Source: Hypoxylon rubiginosum (lineage: Eukaryota > Ascomycota > Sordariomycetes > Xylariales > Hypoxylaceae). Taken from it: a stretch of 64,000 nt of DNA. Shown here in pieces: positions 48,201 to 59,151 of the stretch (position 1 is its first letter; each line of letters opens with the position of its first letter). The stretch is taken from NCBI GenBank assembly GCA_902806565.1, contig CADCXA010000008.1, forward strand, positions 124,001 through 188,000, given 5' to 3'. Position numbers and translations under genes: made by a program. The notes under the pieces were generated by a model that searched no databases, was not told where the DNA came from, and saw nothing but the letters and a program-made list of their open reading frames with translations.

Positions 48201-49515
48201 TCCGCACGGCTTCGTAGAGGACCATGAGCTGTTAGGAGTTAAAACTACAGTTTCAGCTCAAAATATTTATCAACCACCATCTCATCTACATTATATATCC
48301 CCTACGGCCTTCGTGGTCCTTTGCTATTTCCATTAAAGCTGTATTTAGACGAGTGAAGACGATAACCTTGCCCGCAAGTGACAGGTCTCGAAGCTACGTT
48401 CATGCACCACAATACCGTACCCTACCTACCTGGTACCTAAGATATCGATTCCCCTGGACCAGACACTAGCAGTCGTCACCAAACTCAGTTGATATACTCC
48501 ATGGCCTGTAGCCAGAGTCAAGACAGCCACGCAAAAACGATATTCAATGCTGCGAGAGGGTAGGCGTGGGCAATGTGTACCTCTCAGTTCATCTTTGAGC
48601 AACGACCAACGACCTGGAAGCTTGTGATTAGCTCTTTACTATCACAAGTCTTGAGTCAACACGTGTAGGAAGAGAATAGTTATCCAACAGTGTGTGTTCA
48701 TAAGATTACTATTATCCTATTGCCGTCTATTAACTCGAGCGATAATTGATGCGATCCCAAATTGGCAACTCGACGTAACAAGACAACAGAAGAACATGGA
48801 ATATAACGTCTGGGCTTTTGTGAACTGATTTACTGCCGAGTGTTTATCAAACTAAGAAAGAGGCAAGATTCAATGCCTCCTTTCGAGAAGTAGGAGGCTG
48901 GATTCGGAGTAGAAGAGAGTCAGCTAGGCATGAGTAAGCTCTCGATACTTTTCCCCTGCTCTGTTCGTTGCTTTTTTTTAATTTTTTTAATTTTTTTTAC
49001 CTACGTACATGTAGGTAGTCTAGCGCCGGAACTCTTACTATCCAGTGAATCGTTAATAATTGTGTCCTGCAGTAGGCGTCGCTAAGAGGATGCGTGAATA
49101 TACGTCACTATGTGATCTGTCAGTTAAGTCTCGTCTACTCCCCCCAAGCCCATCCTGAGTTGGAAACGAAGTATCTAGTACTAATATGGGTTCTGTTTAG
49201 CTACCAAACGTCTTATCGAACTGCACTGCCGGCATCTGGCAACTGAATAAGTGAAGCTTCGAGCACAGCAGCCCTCAGAGGTTTAACTGTGTGCGTGAAG
49301 ACTATACTACCATAATATGTACTTCTATAGTAGTAGGAAATACAAAACAAGCCTTGGTGAAGCTTTCGGACACCTACACTCCGGATTTCACCGCACTCGA
49401 TGGACTACATCTAGGTTATATTCTGACCTACGACTAGAGTGTTTGAGCATCACCGATATACGCAGCGCCGGAACAAGCATCGCAGCTTTGCCAAGAGTAT
49501 CACATATTCGCAATA
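45251..49515. other. Gene-poor DNA, right part of the desert
   Basis: About 4.3 kb. It begins with the C-rich, G4-type tract at 45271-45313 and contains T-run/A interruptions at 48970-49000 next to a palindromic ACCTACGTACATGTAGGT word. Many 60-110-codon ORFs overlap on both strands between 45.6 and 48.1 kb, none with domain features. No gene called. Confidence 0.5.
45271..45313. other. C-rich tract with G-quadruplex potential on the minus strand
   Basis: The plus strand reads as five C-runs (3 to 7 long) separated by TGA, TCCTAA, TTAA and TTAA. On the minus strand this gives five G-runs with loops of 3-6 nt, satisfying the usual G4 rule. It looks superficially like degenerate telomere repeat but lacks a TTAGGG period. 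Confidence 0.6.
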
Positions 49516-50419
49516 ATGGCGGCAGCTCCTAAAAACAAAGGTAAGTGTCCAGATGACTGATGAAGATACTCTGTAGCCTAATCAGCCAGACTTCAACCTG
49601 ACATCTATGTCCGAGATGCTGCGGCCTTGCCAGCACTGCGTGCAACATTGCACCAAGGACCCGAATAACTACTGTGCCGTCGTTGTTTCTAGCACCAGCC
49701 GGCAGTGCTCTCGCTGCCAGCAACTTCATCCGACGAACCAGAAGGGCCGATGCGTACCTGTGAGTACGATGTCGTTGCTAGGACTACGTCAACTGACAGG
49801 TTCATAGTTCTCTGGCGCACAAAAGGAAATGAAGGCATTCCTCGACGTCCGAAATACGGCCCGCCGTCACCCCGATGATGTAGGGGCGCAGAAAGCCTTT
49901 GTCATATTAGGCCGTCTCCTTCGAACTGCGATCTCGGGACGAATCAATACCGAAACCCTCGTAGTAGGCAACGAGGAGAAAGAGGATCTGGCTATCCGTG
50001 TAACCGTTCTGGAGGCGCAGTTACACACCTTGGGAAACCGAGTCTCGCAGTTGGAAGCGCGCCTTTCCTCCCCCTATCGAGTAAACGCGCCTCAACAGAC
50101 TGGTCGCCTCTCGCCTTACCCAAGTAGAATACCTCGCAAAACAGCTGGGAATAGTATTACTTTGACCCGCCTGCGAACGAAAGAGGCTGAACTCGATGGT
50201 GCTCTGGAGACCGCACGCCTTCAAGCTAGTATATCACGAAAGCGAACTCGAATCGAGGCTGTGAGTCAGGGGTTACCTGACCCCGACAGTTGCGCCCCTG
50301 CTACGCATTCGGATCGTCCTGCGAAGCGACAGGAGATTCGGTGTCCTCCAAGCCAAGGAGAGCTGTCGCACGGCGAGGAAGGCAAGCGCGGACTATTATC
50401 TCTTCTGCTTGGTAGGTAG
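49516..50419 (+). CDS. Uncharacterised Cys-rich zinc-binding-like protein with coiled coil, 268 aa
   Basis: Not a family I can name. Three exons: 49516-49540, 49590-49759 and 49808-50419, with exact phase and GTAAGT/GTGAGT donors. The N-terminal third holds seven cysteines spaced C22-x2-C25-x3-C29-x7-C37-x10-C48-x2-C51-x11-C63. The context is RPCQHCVQHC, then QCSRCQQLHP. Two CxxC knuckles suggest zinc binding, reminiscent of, but not fitting, the Zn2Cys6 DNA-binding pattern. Residues 120-152 (EEKEDLAIRVTVLEAQLHTL and on) form a heptad-like coiled coil, as Zn-cluster factors often have just after the metal domain. The C-terminus is basic and Ser-rich with a predicted second helix (RTKEAELDGALETARLQAS). 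It is probably nuclear and regulatory (inference). It sits at the edge of the gene desert. Confidence 0.75.
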
Positions 50420-51218
50420 ACCGAGATTATTCGCACCACGGTCCACTACTATGTAGGTAGCTTTGGGGTGCTTCCTTGGTAATAATGAATCCGTCTATCG
50501 GGAATGGTCTTACGACGGGAGGGATTTGGATTTCAATCGGGACGAAAATTGGAAAATGGAAAAAGGAAAAAGTGCTCTCATATAAGTCATATATGATAGT
50601 GAGGTGTCTAGCTGCTAGCAAGTTCGAAAGCTCTAGAAGTTTACACTCAGCTATGGCCATCCCACGTTGTCTTTCCTACCATTACTCTACTACTACCGCG
50701 GTTATCCAGTTATCTTACAGCGTAGACTAACCTGACAGCATTGTCATGTGTTTGTCCAGGTGCTTGTTTAACTGCCTCGGTGACTTTTTTATAAATCGGA
50801 TCAAGTAAGACTTGGTTAAAGGGAAAGGTGAGTTCGACCGTCGGTCCGCGCGGGTGCGGAGCAATCGGACCCCGAATAATCCGTTCATCCAATGAAATAT
50901 CGGGAAATCATCCCCGGTCGCATCATATCCAAGCTCCAAGCTCCAGGTACTTCCACGAGGTACCACGGCTGCTACGTAAACGCATGTACGTACCTTGGAG
51001 CTAGGTCCAAGTTCGATAGGTGGCATTTACATCCTTTGACCTTCGACCTTTGACGATCGTCTCTCGCGTCTACGTCTACACTTCCAACTCAACACCTACG
51101 ATCCAAAAGAGCATTCCCGCTCCCTACTCCCTCATTAAAATGATGGGCACCTAGACCCATTTCCCCAGGAGCTGCATACTACTACACATCCCCTAATTCT
51201 CCCTGCCAATTCATCATC
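50420..51218. other. Intergenic: Cys-rich gene 3' flank and HRD1 promoter
   Basis: About 0.8 kb. It contains a CTACTATGTAGGTAG word at 50446-50460 just after the Cys-rich gene. A pyrimidine-rich leader precedes the HRD1 ATG. No other gene is supported. Confidence 0.55.
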
Positions 51219-53831
51219 ATGCGACTCTATTGGTACGCAGGGGTAAGCTCTATCTACCATGGCCGACCATCGCCATCCTGTGTCTATCCTCCTGCTAGAA
51301 GCTAATACCTGTGTAGACCTCCTCGGCCCTGGCGGCCGGCGTAGTCGCATACGCCTTTAATCAACGCGCCAACTTTTATTCCGCTATGGTATACCTGTCG
51401 CAAAATAATCTCAGCCTCATGGTGCGTTTCCGCTTTCTCGTCCCTATCCGTCTTTCGTGTTTTGCTGCCGTACCGAGCTACTAACCCTCATCGCCTCGTG
51501 ACAGATCCTTATCAACCTTGTTCTCTTACTCTACGGATCCTTCGTCTGGGGCCTTCAACGATTATGCTATGGCCCCCTCCGACCGGTCGAGATCGAGCAG
51601 CTCTACGAAAGGGCCTGGTTCGCCGTGACGGAGACCTGCCTGGCCATGACCATTTTTCGCGAAGAGGTGGGAGCTTGGTTCCTCGTCATGTTTACCGCTT
51701 TGGTTACTGGCAAAGTCTGGGAATGGATAGGAGAGGGTCGCGTCGAGGTCCTGGAACAGCAGCCCCCGGTCAACCCACGACTCTTCCACACGAGACTCAG
51801 CATCTCCCTTCTGCTTAGCGTCCTATACGATACCTGGCTATTTAGCTACGCCGTCAACGCCGTCATCCAACAGGCTCGACCCAATATGATGGTCATGTTT
51901 CTATTCGAGTTCGCCATCTTGACCACGTGTTCGTTCCGCACCGGTTTCCGATATGTGCTGTCGTTAGTCGAGGCCGACATTGTGAAGAAACAGACCAAGC
52001 AACGTCTCGAAGATCGACGCAGACAAGTTCGGGAAGAGCGCGCCGACATTCTAAGACGCCGTGAGTCTGGCGAGGCAGCCGCCGCGGAACAAGAAGAACT
52101 TCCTAACGAGGAAGATATCGACGAGACGGATATCGAAGTCCCTGGATGGGAATCTAAGGGGCAGTGGGTCTTGAGTCTTGATTTGATGACTGGTAAGTCC
52201 CTACTTATTGTCCACGACTATTATCTCACACGCAACTAGATTTCGTCAAGCTCGGTATCTACTCCGCATTCTTTGCCATTCTAATGATGTTCTACGGTCT
52301 ACCCATTCACATCATGCGCGACCTCTTTATGACTGCTCGGTCGTTTGTGTCGCGCCTCAGCGCCCTTATGCGGTATCGCAAGGCCTTGCAGGACATGAGC
52401 AAGTATCCTGACGCCACTGAAGAAGAGTTGGGGCGTGAGGATACCTGTATCATCTGCAGAGAAGAGATGAGACCGTGGGATCCATCAGCCGTGGGCGCCG
52501 TAGAACGGTCTCGCCCCAAAAAGCTTCCCTGCGGGCATATCTTACATTTTGGATGCCTCAAAAGCTGGTTAGAAAGGCAGCAAGTATGCCCGACTTGTCG
52601 ACGCTCAGTTACCATTGACGGTACTACCCCTAACGGTGCCGCTCAGGGGGGGAATTTTGGTGGCCAGGCCAATGCTCCAGGCCAACCAGCGCCGGGCAAC
52701 AGAGCTGCAAATGCCGGCCAACCCGCACAGGCCCGCGGTGGTGGTAATATGAGGGTCTTCCAATTTGGCCCCATTCGATTAGGATTCGCTCAGGGAAATG
52801 CCCAAAATATCCACGAGATGGCCCAGCGACTCCGTCTACCCCTTGACGGCGCCAACGTCAACGTCCCTGCAGCACCAGCGCAGCCCATTCAAGCACCCCA
52901 GGCACCTGCTACTCATGCTGATAACAACCACCTTAGTAATATTATGGAGATGCAGGCACAGCTTCAGGGTATTTCACACCGGATTCAGCAGGAGATACAA
53001 ACTTTGCAGACGAACCAAGCTGAAGTACAGACTCTGTATGCTCTAGCGGCAGAACTCAACCGCATCCGTCAGACACACCAGGAATCTCAAGCCATTCCGA
53101 TGGCTCAACCTGGACAGCCGGGTGTCAACGTTCAGTTCGCATCCTATCAACCGGCTGTACCACACCAACCCTTCTCCCCTTTCCAGCCCATGACGATGGC
53201 TCCGTTTGCTGGTTTCCCGCCTCGCGCGCCGACTCCGACTCTCACTAGGCATGGAGGTACGTCTTATTCGGCCGCCATCCCTGCCGGTAGCCCAGAGCTT
53301 CCCGAAGGTGTGGTCATCCCTCCTGGCTGGTCGTTGTTGCCTCTCCAGCGCCTTGACAACCAGCCACCACAGCCTCCTGTAGGCACCCAGCAATCTGCTC
53401 AACAGATAGATCCCATCGGTCAGCCACCACAAACAGCAGATGCGTCAAATGAGACTGTTGCAACTAGCAGCGCCGCCTCCATTCCTAGATTATCGAACTC
53501 TAGACCTATGCAATTCTCTAGGCACATGAGAGTGCCGAGTGACGGTCAGGAGGAGGGCACTACTCAGCGTGCTCCTGAACGTCAGAGCGAACCCCCCGTC
53601 GTGGCACCCACGCCGGTGGTGCCTAACTGGGGCGGAACTGCACAGCTCTTTGCTAATGGCGGAGCCGGCAGTTCAACCTCTCCCAATGAGTCTGAGACTA
53701 AGAATGAGGAGGCATCGACCGCCGAGGGTCTTCAGAGTCAAGTTTCTGATGGCGAGCAAGAGGAGCCCACGAGCAGCGATGCGAAGGGCAAGGCAAAAGC
53801 TGTTACGGTGGAAGATGCAGAGGACGAGTGA
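51219..53831 (+). CDS. hrd1: ERAD E3 ubiquitin ligase Hrd1 (synoviolin type)
   Basis: Multi-spanning ER-membrane RING ligase that builds the retrotranslocation channel and ubiquitinates misfolded proteins. Four exons: 51219-51242, 51317-51421, 51505-52192 and 52240-53831, in exact phase, giving 802 aa. The N-terminus MRLYWYAG, then a first helix ending [11 protein letters not shown], and the segment [21 protein letters not shown] are family hallmarks. Several membrane helices extend to about 310. The RING-H2 finger spans 342-392 with ligands C342, C345, C370, H372, H375, C378, C389 and C392 (CIICREEM...[26 protein letters not shown]). The cytosolic tail (about 400-802) is Pro/Gln-rich and disordered, longer than in yeast. 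All RING ligands are intact, so it should be active. Confidence 0.95.
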
Positions 53832-54827
53832 AGAACATGGTGCTTGTTTAACGAGCCCGTGTCTCTGGTGTCTCCGGCTCTGTGTTCACACATGAAAATT
53901 GCATCGAGGGCAAGGCGTTGGTGGCGTTCGAGTTTCGCGACCCTACAAAAACATGGAATTGGTTGCGGATTTTTTCGGCATGATGGGAGTTTATACCATG
54001 AATTCATTAGAGAATATTCGGCTGTCCTAATCAGCCTCAAAGAATATATCGTCTAGGCTTCGATGCAGAGGCTTTTCGATTCTCGGCCTAACCTCGCGGC
54101 AGGGCGGTGTCTGTAGACTATGGTGTACCTAGGGTGCTGGAAAATAGGAGGAAGACATTGCCTCCGCGGAAATATACTTCGTTTGACTTGTGAATTTGCA
54201 ACACTGCTATCAGTAGTCGTACTGTCACGATTCCGGAAACCCAGGAGGCATCTTTACTGTAACAGGTTGAGGAGTGGCTATTACACATGTAAGAGGACTC
54301 AGATTCCCCCTGATGAATCTCTACTCTCCCAACAGTATCTAGGTATTTATAGAGTAACACGGAGTACGACTCCAACAGAAACACTTGTTGAGAAGTCAGA
54401 CATGAACAGATTGCATGTTACATCGGGTTTTGAATTTGTCCACCACTAATTCGCCAATGCGATGGAAAAGAAAAGCCGTCAGCAATCGTCCGTAAATCGT
54501 ATCATGCTAAGCTGCTGCCTAGCGGTCTCCCTATATAGTAGCTAACTGCGTTATGTACTGTTTCATGGGGTGCAGAAGTTGGTGATCTCCCCTTTGAAAA
54601 ATCCTACGGCTACTAATTTTGGACGGATGACAGCTTGGCATCAAAGGTAGGACGGATTACTCGGAGGCGAAGTTGTGGCTGCGAAATTGACTACCACTAG
54701 GCCGCGCGCACACGCGCGCTCGTATAAGAAGCTGGCTTACCCGCTACAAGATGGACTGCTATAGTCAGTTTCCACGTATTCTAATGTCGGAATAAGTGAT
54801 CAAAAGCTCATCATACAGTTTGCCACC
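53832..54827. other. Intergenic: HRD1 3' flank and secreted-protein promoter
   Basis: About 1 kb. The stretch CGCGCGCACACGCGCGC near 54703 is alternating purine-pyrimidine. A short leader and a CACCATG start context precede the small secreted protein. ORFs of 88-109 codons at about 54120-54450 have no support. Confidence 0.5.
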
Positions 54828-55256
54828 ATGCATCTATCAACTATCGCCATATTATTAGGCCTCGGGTCTGGAGCCCTGGCAGATATAGTAGGAGTACGTC
54901 TACCAACCCGTGTCCAATTCATCTCCTATGACTCCTTCTTTCTTTCTTTCTTTCTTGGGCCTAGTCGCACACGCGCAGAGAAGCTAGCCATTGGCGTAGA
55001 TGGCTAACTAAGAAATTTTGAATAGGGATGCAATGTCAACACCAACGTATGCTACGCCAACGTAGACAACTCCGAGCAAGCCTCTTGTACCGGCACTCCC
55101 GTATGTCAACCCTTTTCCTAATATATAATACGAATGGACGAAGGAGACGTATAGCTAACGCTTCTCACGCAGTGCACGAACAACGCGAAACCTTGTACGA
55201 TTCAAGTCGTCGCTCCGGTAGGCTACCCAGAGCAGGGAAAGGCCACGTGTTCATAG
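54828..55256 (+). CDS. Small secreted cysteine-rich protein, 74 aa, six Cys (candidate effector-type protein)
   Basis: No named family recognised. Three exons: 54828-54893, 55026-55100 and 55173-55256. Both introns are phase 0, with GTACGT and GTATGT donors, CTAAC-type branch sites and AG acceptors, for a total of 225 nt. Start context is CACCATG. The first 18 residues (MHLSTIAILLGLGSGALA) are a clear signal peptide with an ALA cleavage site. The mature part of about 56 aa has six cysteines at 24, 31, 43, 48, 55 and 73 (spacing x6, x11, x4, x6, x17), enough for three disulfides, and no membrane segment. Its last residues are KATCS. This architecture is that of fungal secreted peptides or effectors. 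Host interaction is inference only. The frame is interrupted by introns, so no single ORF above 30 codons reveals it. Intron 1 contains a TTTC microsatellite. Confidence 0.78.
54942..54955. repeat. TTTC microsatellite inside intron 1 of the secreted-protein gene
   Basis: About four CTTT units in the intron; no coding effect. Confidence 0.75.
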
Positions 55257-56058
55257 CCCGCCAAAATGAAGTAGGCTTGCAATAAGCTCTGCTGTGTTCT
55301 TCTTGTATTATATTCTGTTCTCTTAGAGAGTAGTCTTGGGCGATGGCTACTTTGTACATATCCAAACATGATACCAGACTATATACTGGCCTTCGCCCCT
55401 TGAAGTAAACCTCAAGTAACATCCTTTGATACGTATAAATTAACCATCAACGGCTGTTATGAAATGACTATATTAGCTACTAGAGAATATAAGAGACAAG
55501 CAGCAACTAGAAGTACGCATAGGTAGGTACTTACCTCCTATAGGGCATCGAAGGTTTAGGTATTCCTAGGAGGTAGGTATACCTGAAGAGAAGTAAGCTT
55601 TTACAAGCGATAGTCTCATTCTAAAATGAATATCACGAAGTAGTCACTATGTTATTATGCGAAGAGCCACGGACCTAGCCGCTGCTAGCTCTGGATATAT
55701 ATAGGAGTTGAGGATAAAGGGGCCTTCCCTATCCCTTGTCTCTCCCTTACCGGCCTGCCTTATCTTCTATCTCAGACAGGCCTACGGTTCCAACCAGGTG
55801 GCTAAGGGCTAAGACTGGGTCAATGAAGTCCAAGTTGTTGCACACGTTAAGAGACTTCTATTCTAGTTGTGGCAACCCAGGTCATTTGACGAAGAGAAAG
55901 CAGCCGTCACCAGACGGGATAGGTACTGTATTAGTAATTTACCTATCGCTATGTTTAGTATATCAAAAGCCACTTAGTTCGCCCTCGCAGCATCTATTTC
56001 CAGTCCTAGACCTCGTATCATCTTCCTCCTCGTTCTTCAACGCGCTCAAACAAACAAC
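55257..56058. other. Intergenic after the secreted-protein gene
   Basis: About 0.8 kb with several TAGGTAGGTA/CCTAGGAGGTAGG words (55520-55585), then a TATATATAGGAG element near 55694 and pyrimidine-rich DNA (56005-56040) that look like promoter and leader for the possible small gene at 56059. Confidence 0.45.
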
Positions 56059-56222
56059 ATGATACGTTTCTTAGCAATAGCCGGTACGTTTCGGCTCACT
56101 AGTAAGTTGCATCATTGTTAGGACTAGCCCTCGTGACACCTGGACTGGGCTACGGGCCTGTTGGTCACCCTTGGGGCCCAGATAGGAGTCACGGAGTCCT
56201 CATGGTTGGAATAGAAGGCTAA
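56059..56222 (+). CDS. Possible 41-aa secreted peptide (doubtful)
   Basis: Exons 56059-56083 and 56122-56222 would encode MIRFLAIAGLALVTPGLGYG followed by a short Gly/Pro/His-rich tail. The support: a leader CAAACAAACAACATG of the fungal type, a hydrophobic signal-like start, a GTACGT donor and a TTAG acceptor. Against it: the intron would be only 38 nt, below the usual fungal minimum, the protein has no cysteine, and there is no homology I recognise. The third-exon possibility was not resolved. Listed because it lies 0.8 kb from a secreted-protein gene. Confidence 0.22.
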
Positions 56223-59151
56223 GGGTCCTGGATAGGAGTTACAGGCTAATGGGCATGAAGGAAGGGAAAAGACCCTTTGTCCTGACTTCCACAGTCATCA
56301 CTAATCGGTATTTCCCTACTAGCACGCCGCCTTGCTAATTATCCGATCAGCGTTGAATGATTTATCATTAGTTATGTGCTTGCATGTAGAAGCAAACCCA
56401 CGAGTTCCTGTGAATTGGCCGTCGAGACGTCTACAAGTCGGTCGGCTACCAAACAACTTGTCATCTACAATAAGCATATACTCAATTCAGTCATTTAAAA
56501 ACCGGAGGTTGAGAGGATTATTTGGGATTTAAGTGGTCGCATTAGGGGGTGAAGCAAAAGTAAAACGGGAAAAGGAGAGCAGTGGTTTATAGCTGTCCAG
56601 TCATCATAACTCCCTAGGACAAGTATCCTGCAACTCTATACTAATTCTTCAAATCCACGGGCCCTTCTTTACCAGTGACATGCATTCAAAGGGGGAGTCG
56701 GTGCTTATTATGGCGAGAGAAAATCCCTACGGAGAGGCTTGCTTACCCAAGAAAGGATAGTCCTCGAAAGCAGAAGTAACGCTCTTTTTATGGAGTGACT
56801 AGAGTTTATCACCTTATAAGATGTCGATTTTCCTATCAGGTGTGATTAGGTACCTAGGAGGTATCTGATAACATCGCGATATTAGGCCAGGACTGGAATC
56901 CTGTTCGATTTCCTAGTTACCTGCTTCCATCGATGTTATAGGACCTTTTACTCATCAGCCTTCTGCATATTGTCGTTATTGCTATTGCTTCTACCTGTAT
57001 TCATCTCCGTTGAATATCTACCTCTAAATAGGGGGGATTTCCTCTATTTCTAAGAACATCGCTCAAGATGTGTGTACCTAGGTAGGTAAAGGAGGCTGGT
57101 GTACTGACAGACTCAATGAATCGATACTTTTTGGCATGCCTCCGAGTTATAGCGCATGGCCTATCTATGAAGCTGGCATAATATCTCCTATCACGGAGGG
57201 AGCGATGAGTGCGGTATCACACCAATACCTTCCTCTCTGCGGCGATGATTGGCTAGGTATGGCCCATGTAGGCAAGCTACTTTAGGGGATTCCATTAGGA
57301 CTAGAAATTTGGGGAGTTGAGTGTTAAGTGGTAATAGGGGTATGTATCGTCGATTTACTTCTGTAAAGGGGAGCCTTAATTAATGAGCAGGACAGCACAC
57401 GGCCCTGACAGGTTCTAGTCACTGGTAGATATTTACGACGAAGCACATTAATTTATCCCTAGGTAAGTAGTCTCCTCGAGTCCGAGCCTCTAATCCGATT
57501 TTAGAGATAGCACAGCAACGCGATGTAGGTATTTGGAATGGAATGGTTGGAAAAGGGGTAAGATATTAACGTGAACTGCATCTAACTGACGTAAGGGAAA
57601 GGGGGCTGAAATAAACGTTGAGGAGGATGATATTTGAATTTGACATCAGCTACACAGAGCTTCTAGGCCCTCGTTATGAATCCAATAAGAGTCTAAGTCG
57701 TAATCGCAACCTCGTGGCGAAGCCTTGCAAGTGTGGGTGCTTAGCGTAGGTCCAATTCAGCCGTCACCAAAAGAACCGAATTCGCACAGAATATCAGAGT
57801 AAAAAAATCCATGTGGCGGTCAAGAAAGCTTACCACATACAGGTTCGTAAAGCCTTTCTCTCGACTTGTGTGTGCTAAGGCTACATCCCACGTCTCTAGT
57901 CTTATATATATTTCCTGGGAACCAGACGAAATAGCGGACTTAGTGCTCACGTAACCCAAGCAGCATGGCGACCCAGCAGCCCGGTACGCCCGAGGAAACA
58001 CAACCCACGTGCATGATCACGTAGGATGAGCGGTCAGTTGCATGCTAACCGTTAGGAGCGACCTCTCGTCTCTATCCGTCCCATCCCAATCCCTGGCGGC
58101 GATCTCTGGCGTCACTTGGTTGGCTTACGCCTGTAGATTCCTTCGTCCGCATCCGGCCGCATACATATCTATATTTTTTTTTCTTTCCCTCTTTCGATCT
58201 AACCTACCTACATACCTCCTTTACCTATACGCTGATATCGATGCTGACACATACACTTACACATACATACACACACACGCGCACACGCCGGGATCCCTGG
58301 ATAGGGAATCCCTTATTGCGCATCCTGCATACGCAAGGTCAGACGTCGTGTGACATCGGAAATCCCTTCGTGCATCGGGAGATAAACCGTAGGGCTGGAC
58401 TGGCCTGGGGGAGGAAGGGAGCGAAGCGAACGGCACAGCCTCCTATATCTGCGCCTGTTAACCCCCCCTTCCTCTCCACGCCGCATTATTTATCTTCTTT
58501 CTTTCAAGGGTGAGGTGAGGTGAGGTGAGGTGAGCCTCGGATCGAAGGAAAGGAAAGAAGATACCATCTAAGCGGTCGGCATGTACGAGGGAGATATTGG
58601 GGCTCTGGTACGAAGGGACGTGGAATGGTGCTTAATAACGAACTTGCCTATGTGTTTCTTCCATCTTGTTCGACGTTTCTGTCATGTGCTAGTGAGACGT
58701 GTCAATGACGAGATATTGATGAATACGCTATTTCGCACATGGTGGCCTGGGGCTACATGATCGACGCTGATGTGTTGCAGCGTGCGTAAGCAAGATGAAC
58801 AGACCCTGATTTTTGTTTGCATGAACACGAGATTGGAGTTTTATGGCAAGCGAACTAGTAGTGACCCGCGAACACATTCAAAGGTTCAAAGAAGGCGCGA
58901 TTTAGAAAAATCAGTAGGTTGATTAGAATTTGGTATCTCGTCGATCTCCCCTTTGATGTTACCCCTATCTGTCCGCCCACCAAGCCCAGACAGCCAATCT
59001 GAGATACCTATGCTAAATATGCTCCGTTCCCTCCTAGATGCACCTAGACTATGAAAAGGAAATTCGAATAAAAAATGCAAGAATCCGCAACGCCGTTTGT
59101 ATGCATGCCAACTTGTCCCCCAGGGACTTATGTAGACCCCAGAATATGCTA
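56223..59151. other. Gene-poor intergenic region
   Basis: About 2.9 kb with no supported gene. It contains a CA-rich stretch (58240-58287) and a (GGTGA)5 repeat (58509-58533). The GATAGGAGT-(T/C)AC word occurs twice (about 56191 and 56231). The palindrome-type words TACCTAGGTAGGTA (57075) and GGTACCTAGGAGGT (56849) recur. Confidence 0.5.
58509..58533. repeat. (GGTGA)5 microsatellite
   Basis: Five perfect pentamer copies in intergenic DNA; the G-rich strand repeats every 5 nt. Confidence 0.95.

Noticed and set aside
37501..49500. Transposon remnants or RIP-mutated repeats in the desert
   Set aside because: No reverse transcriptase, transposase or integrase fragment, no long terminal repeats and no obvious AT bias were seen by eye; needs a repeat search before any call.
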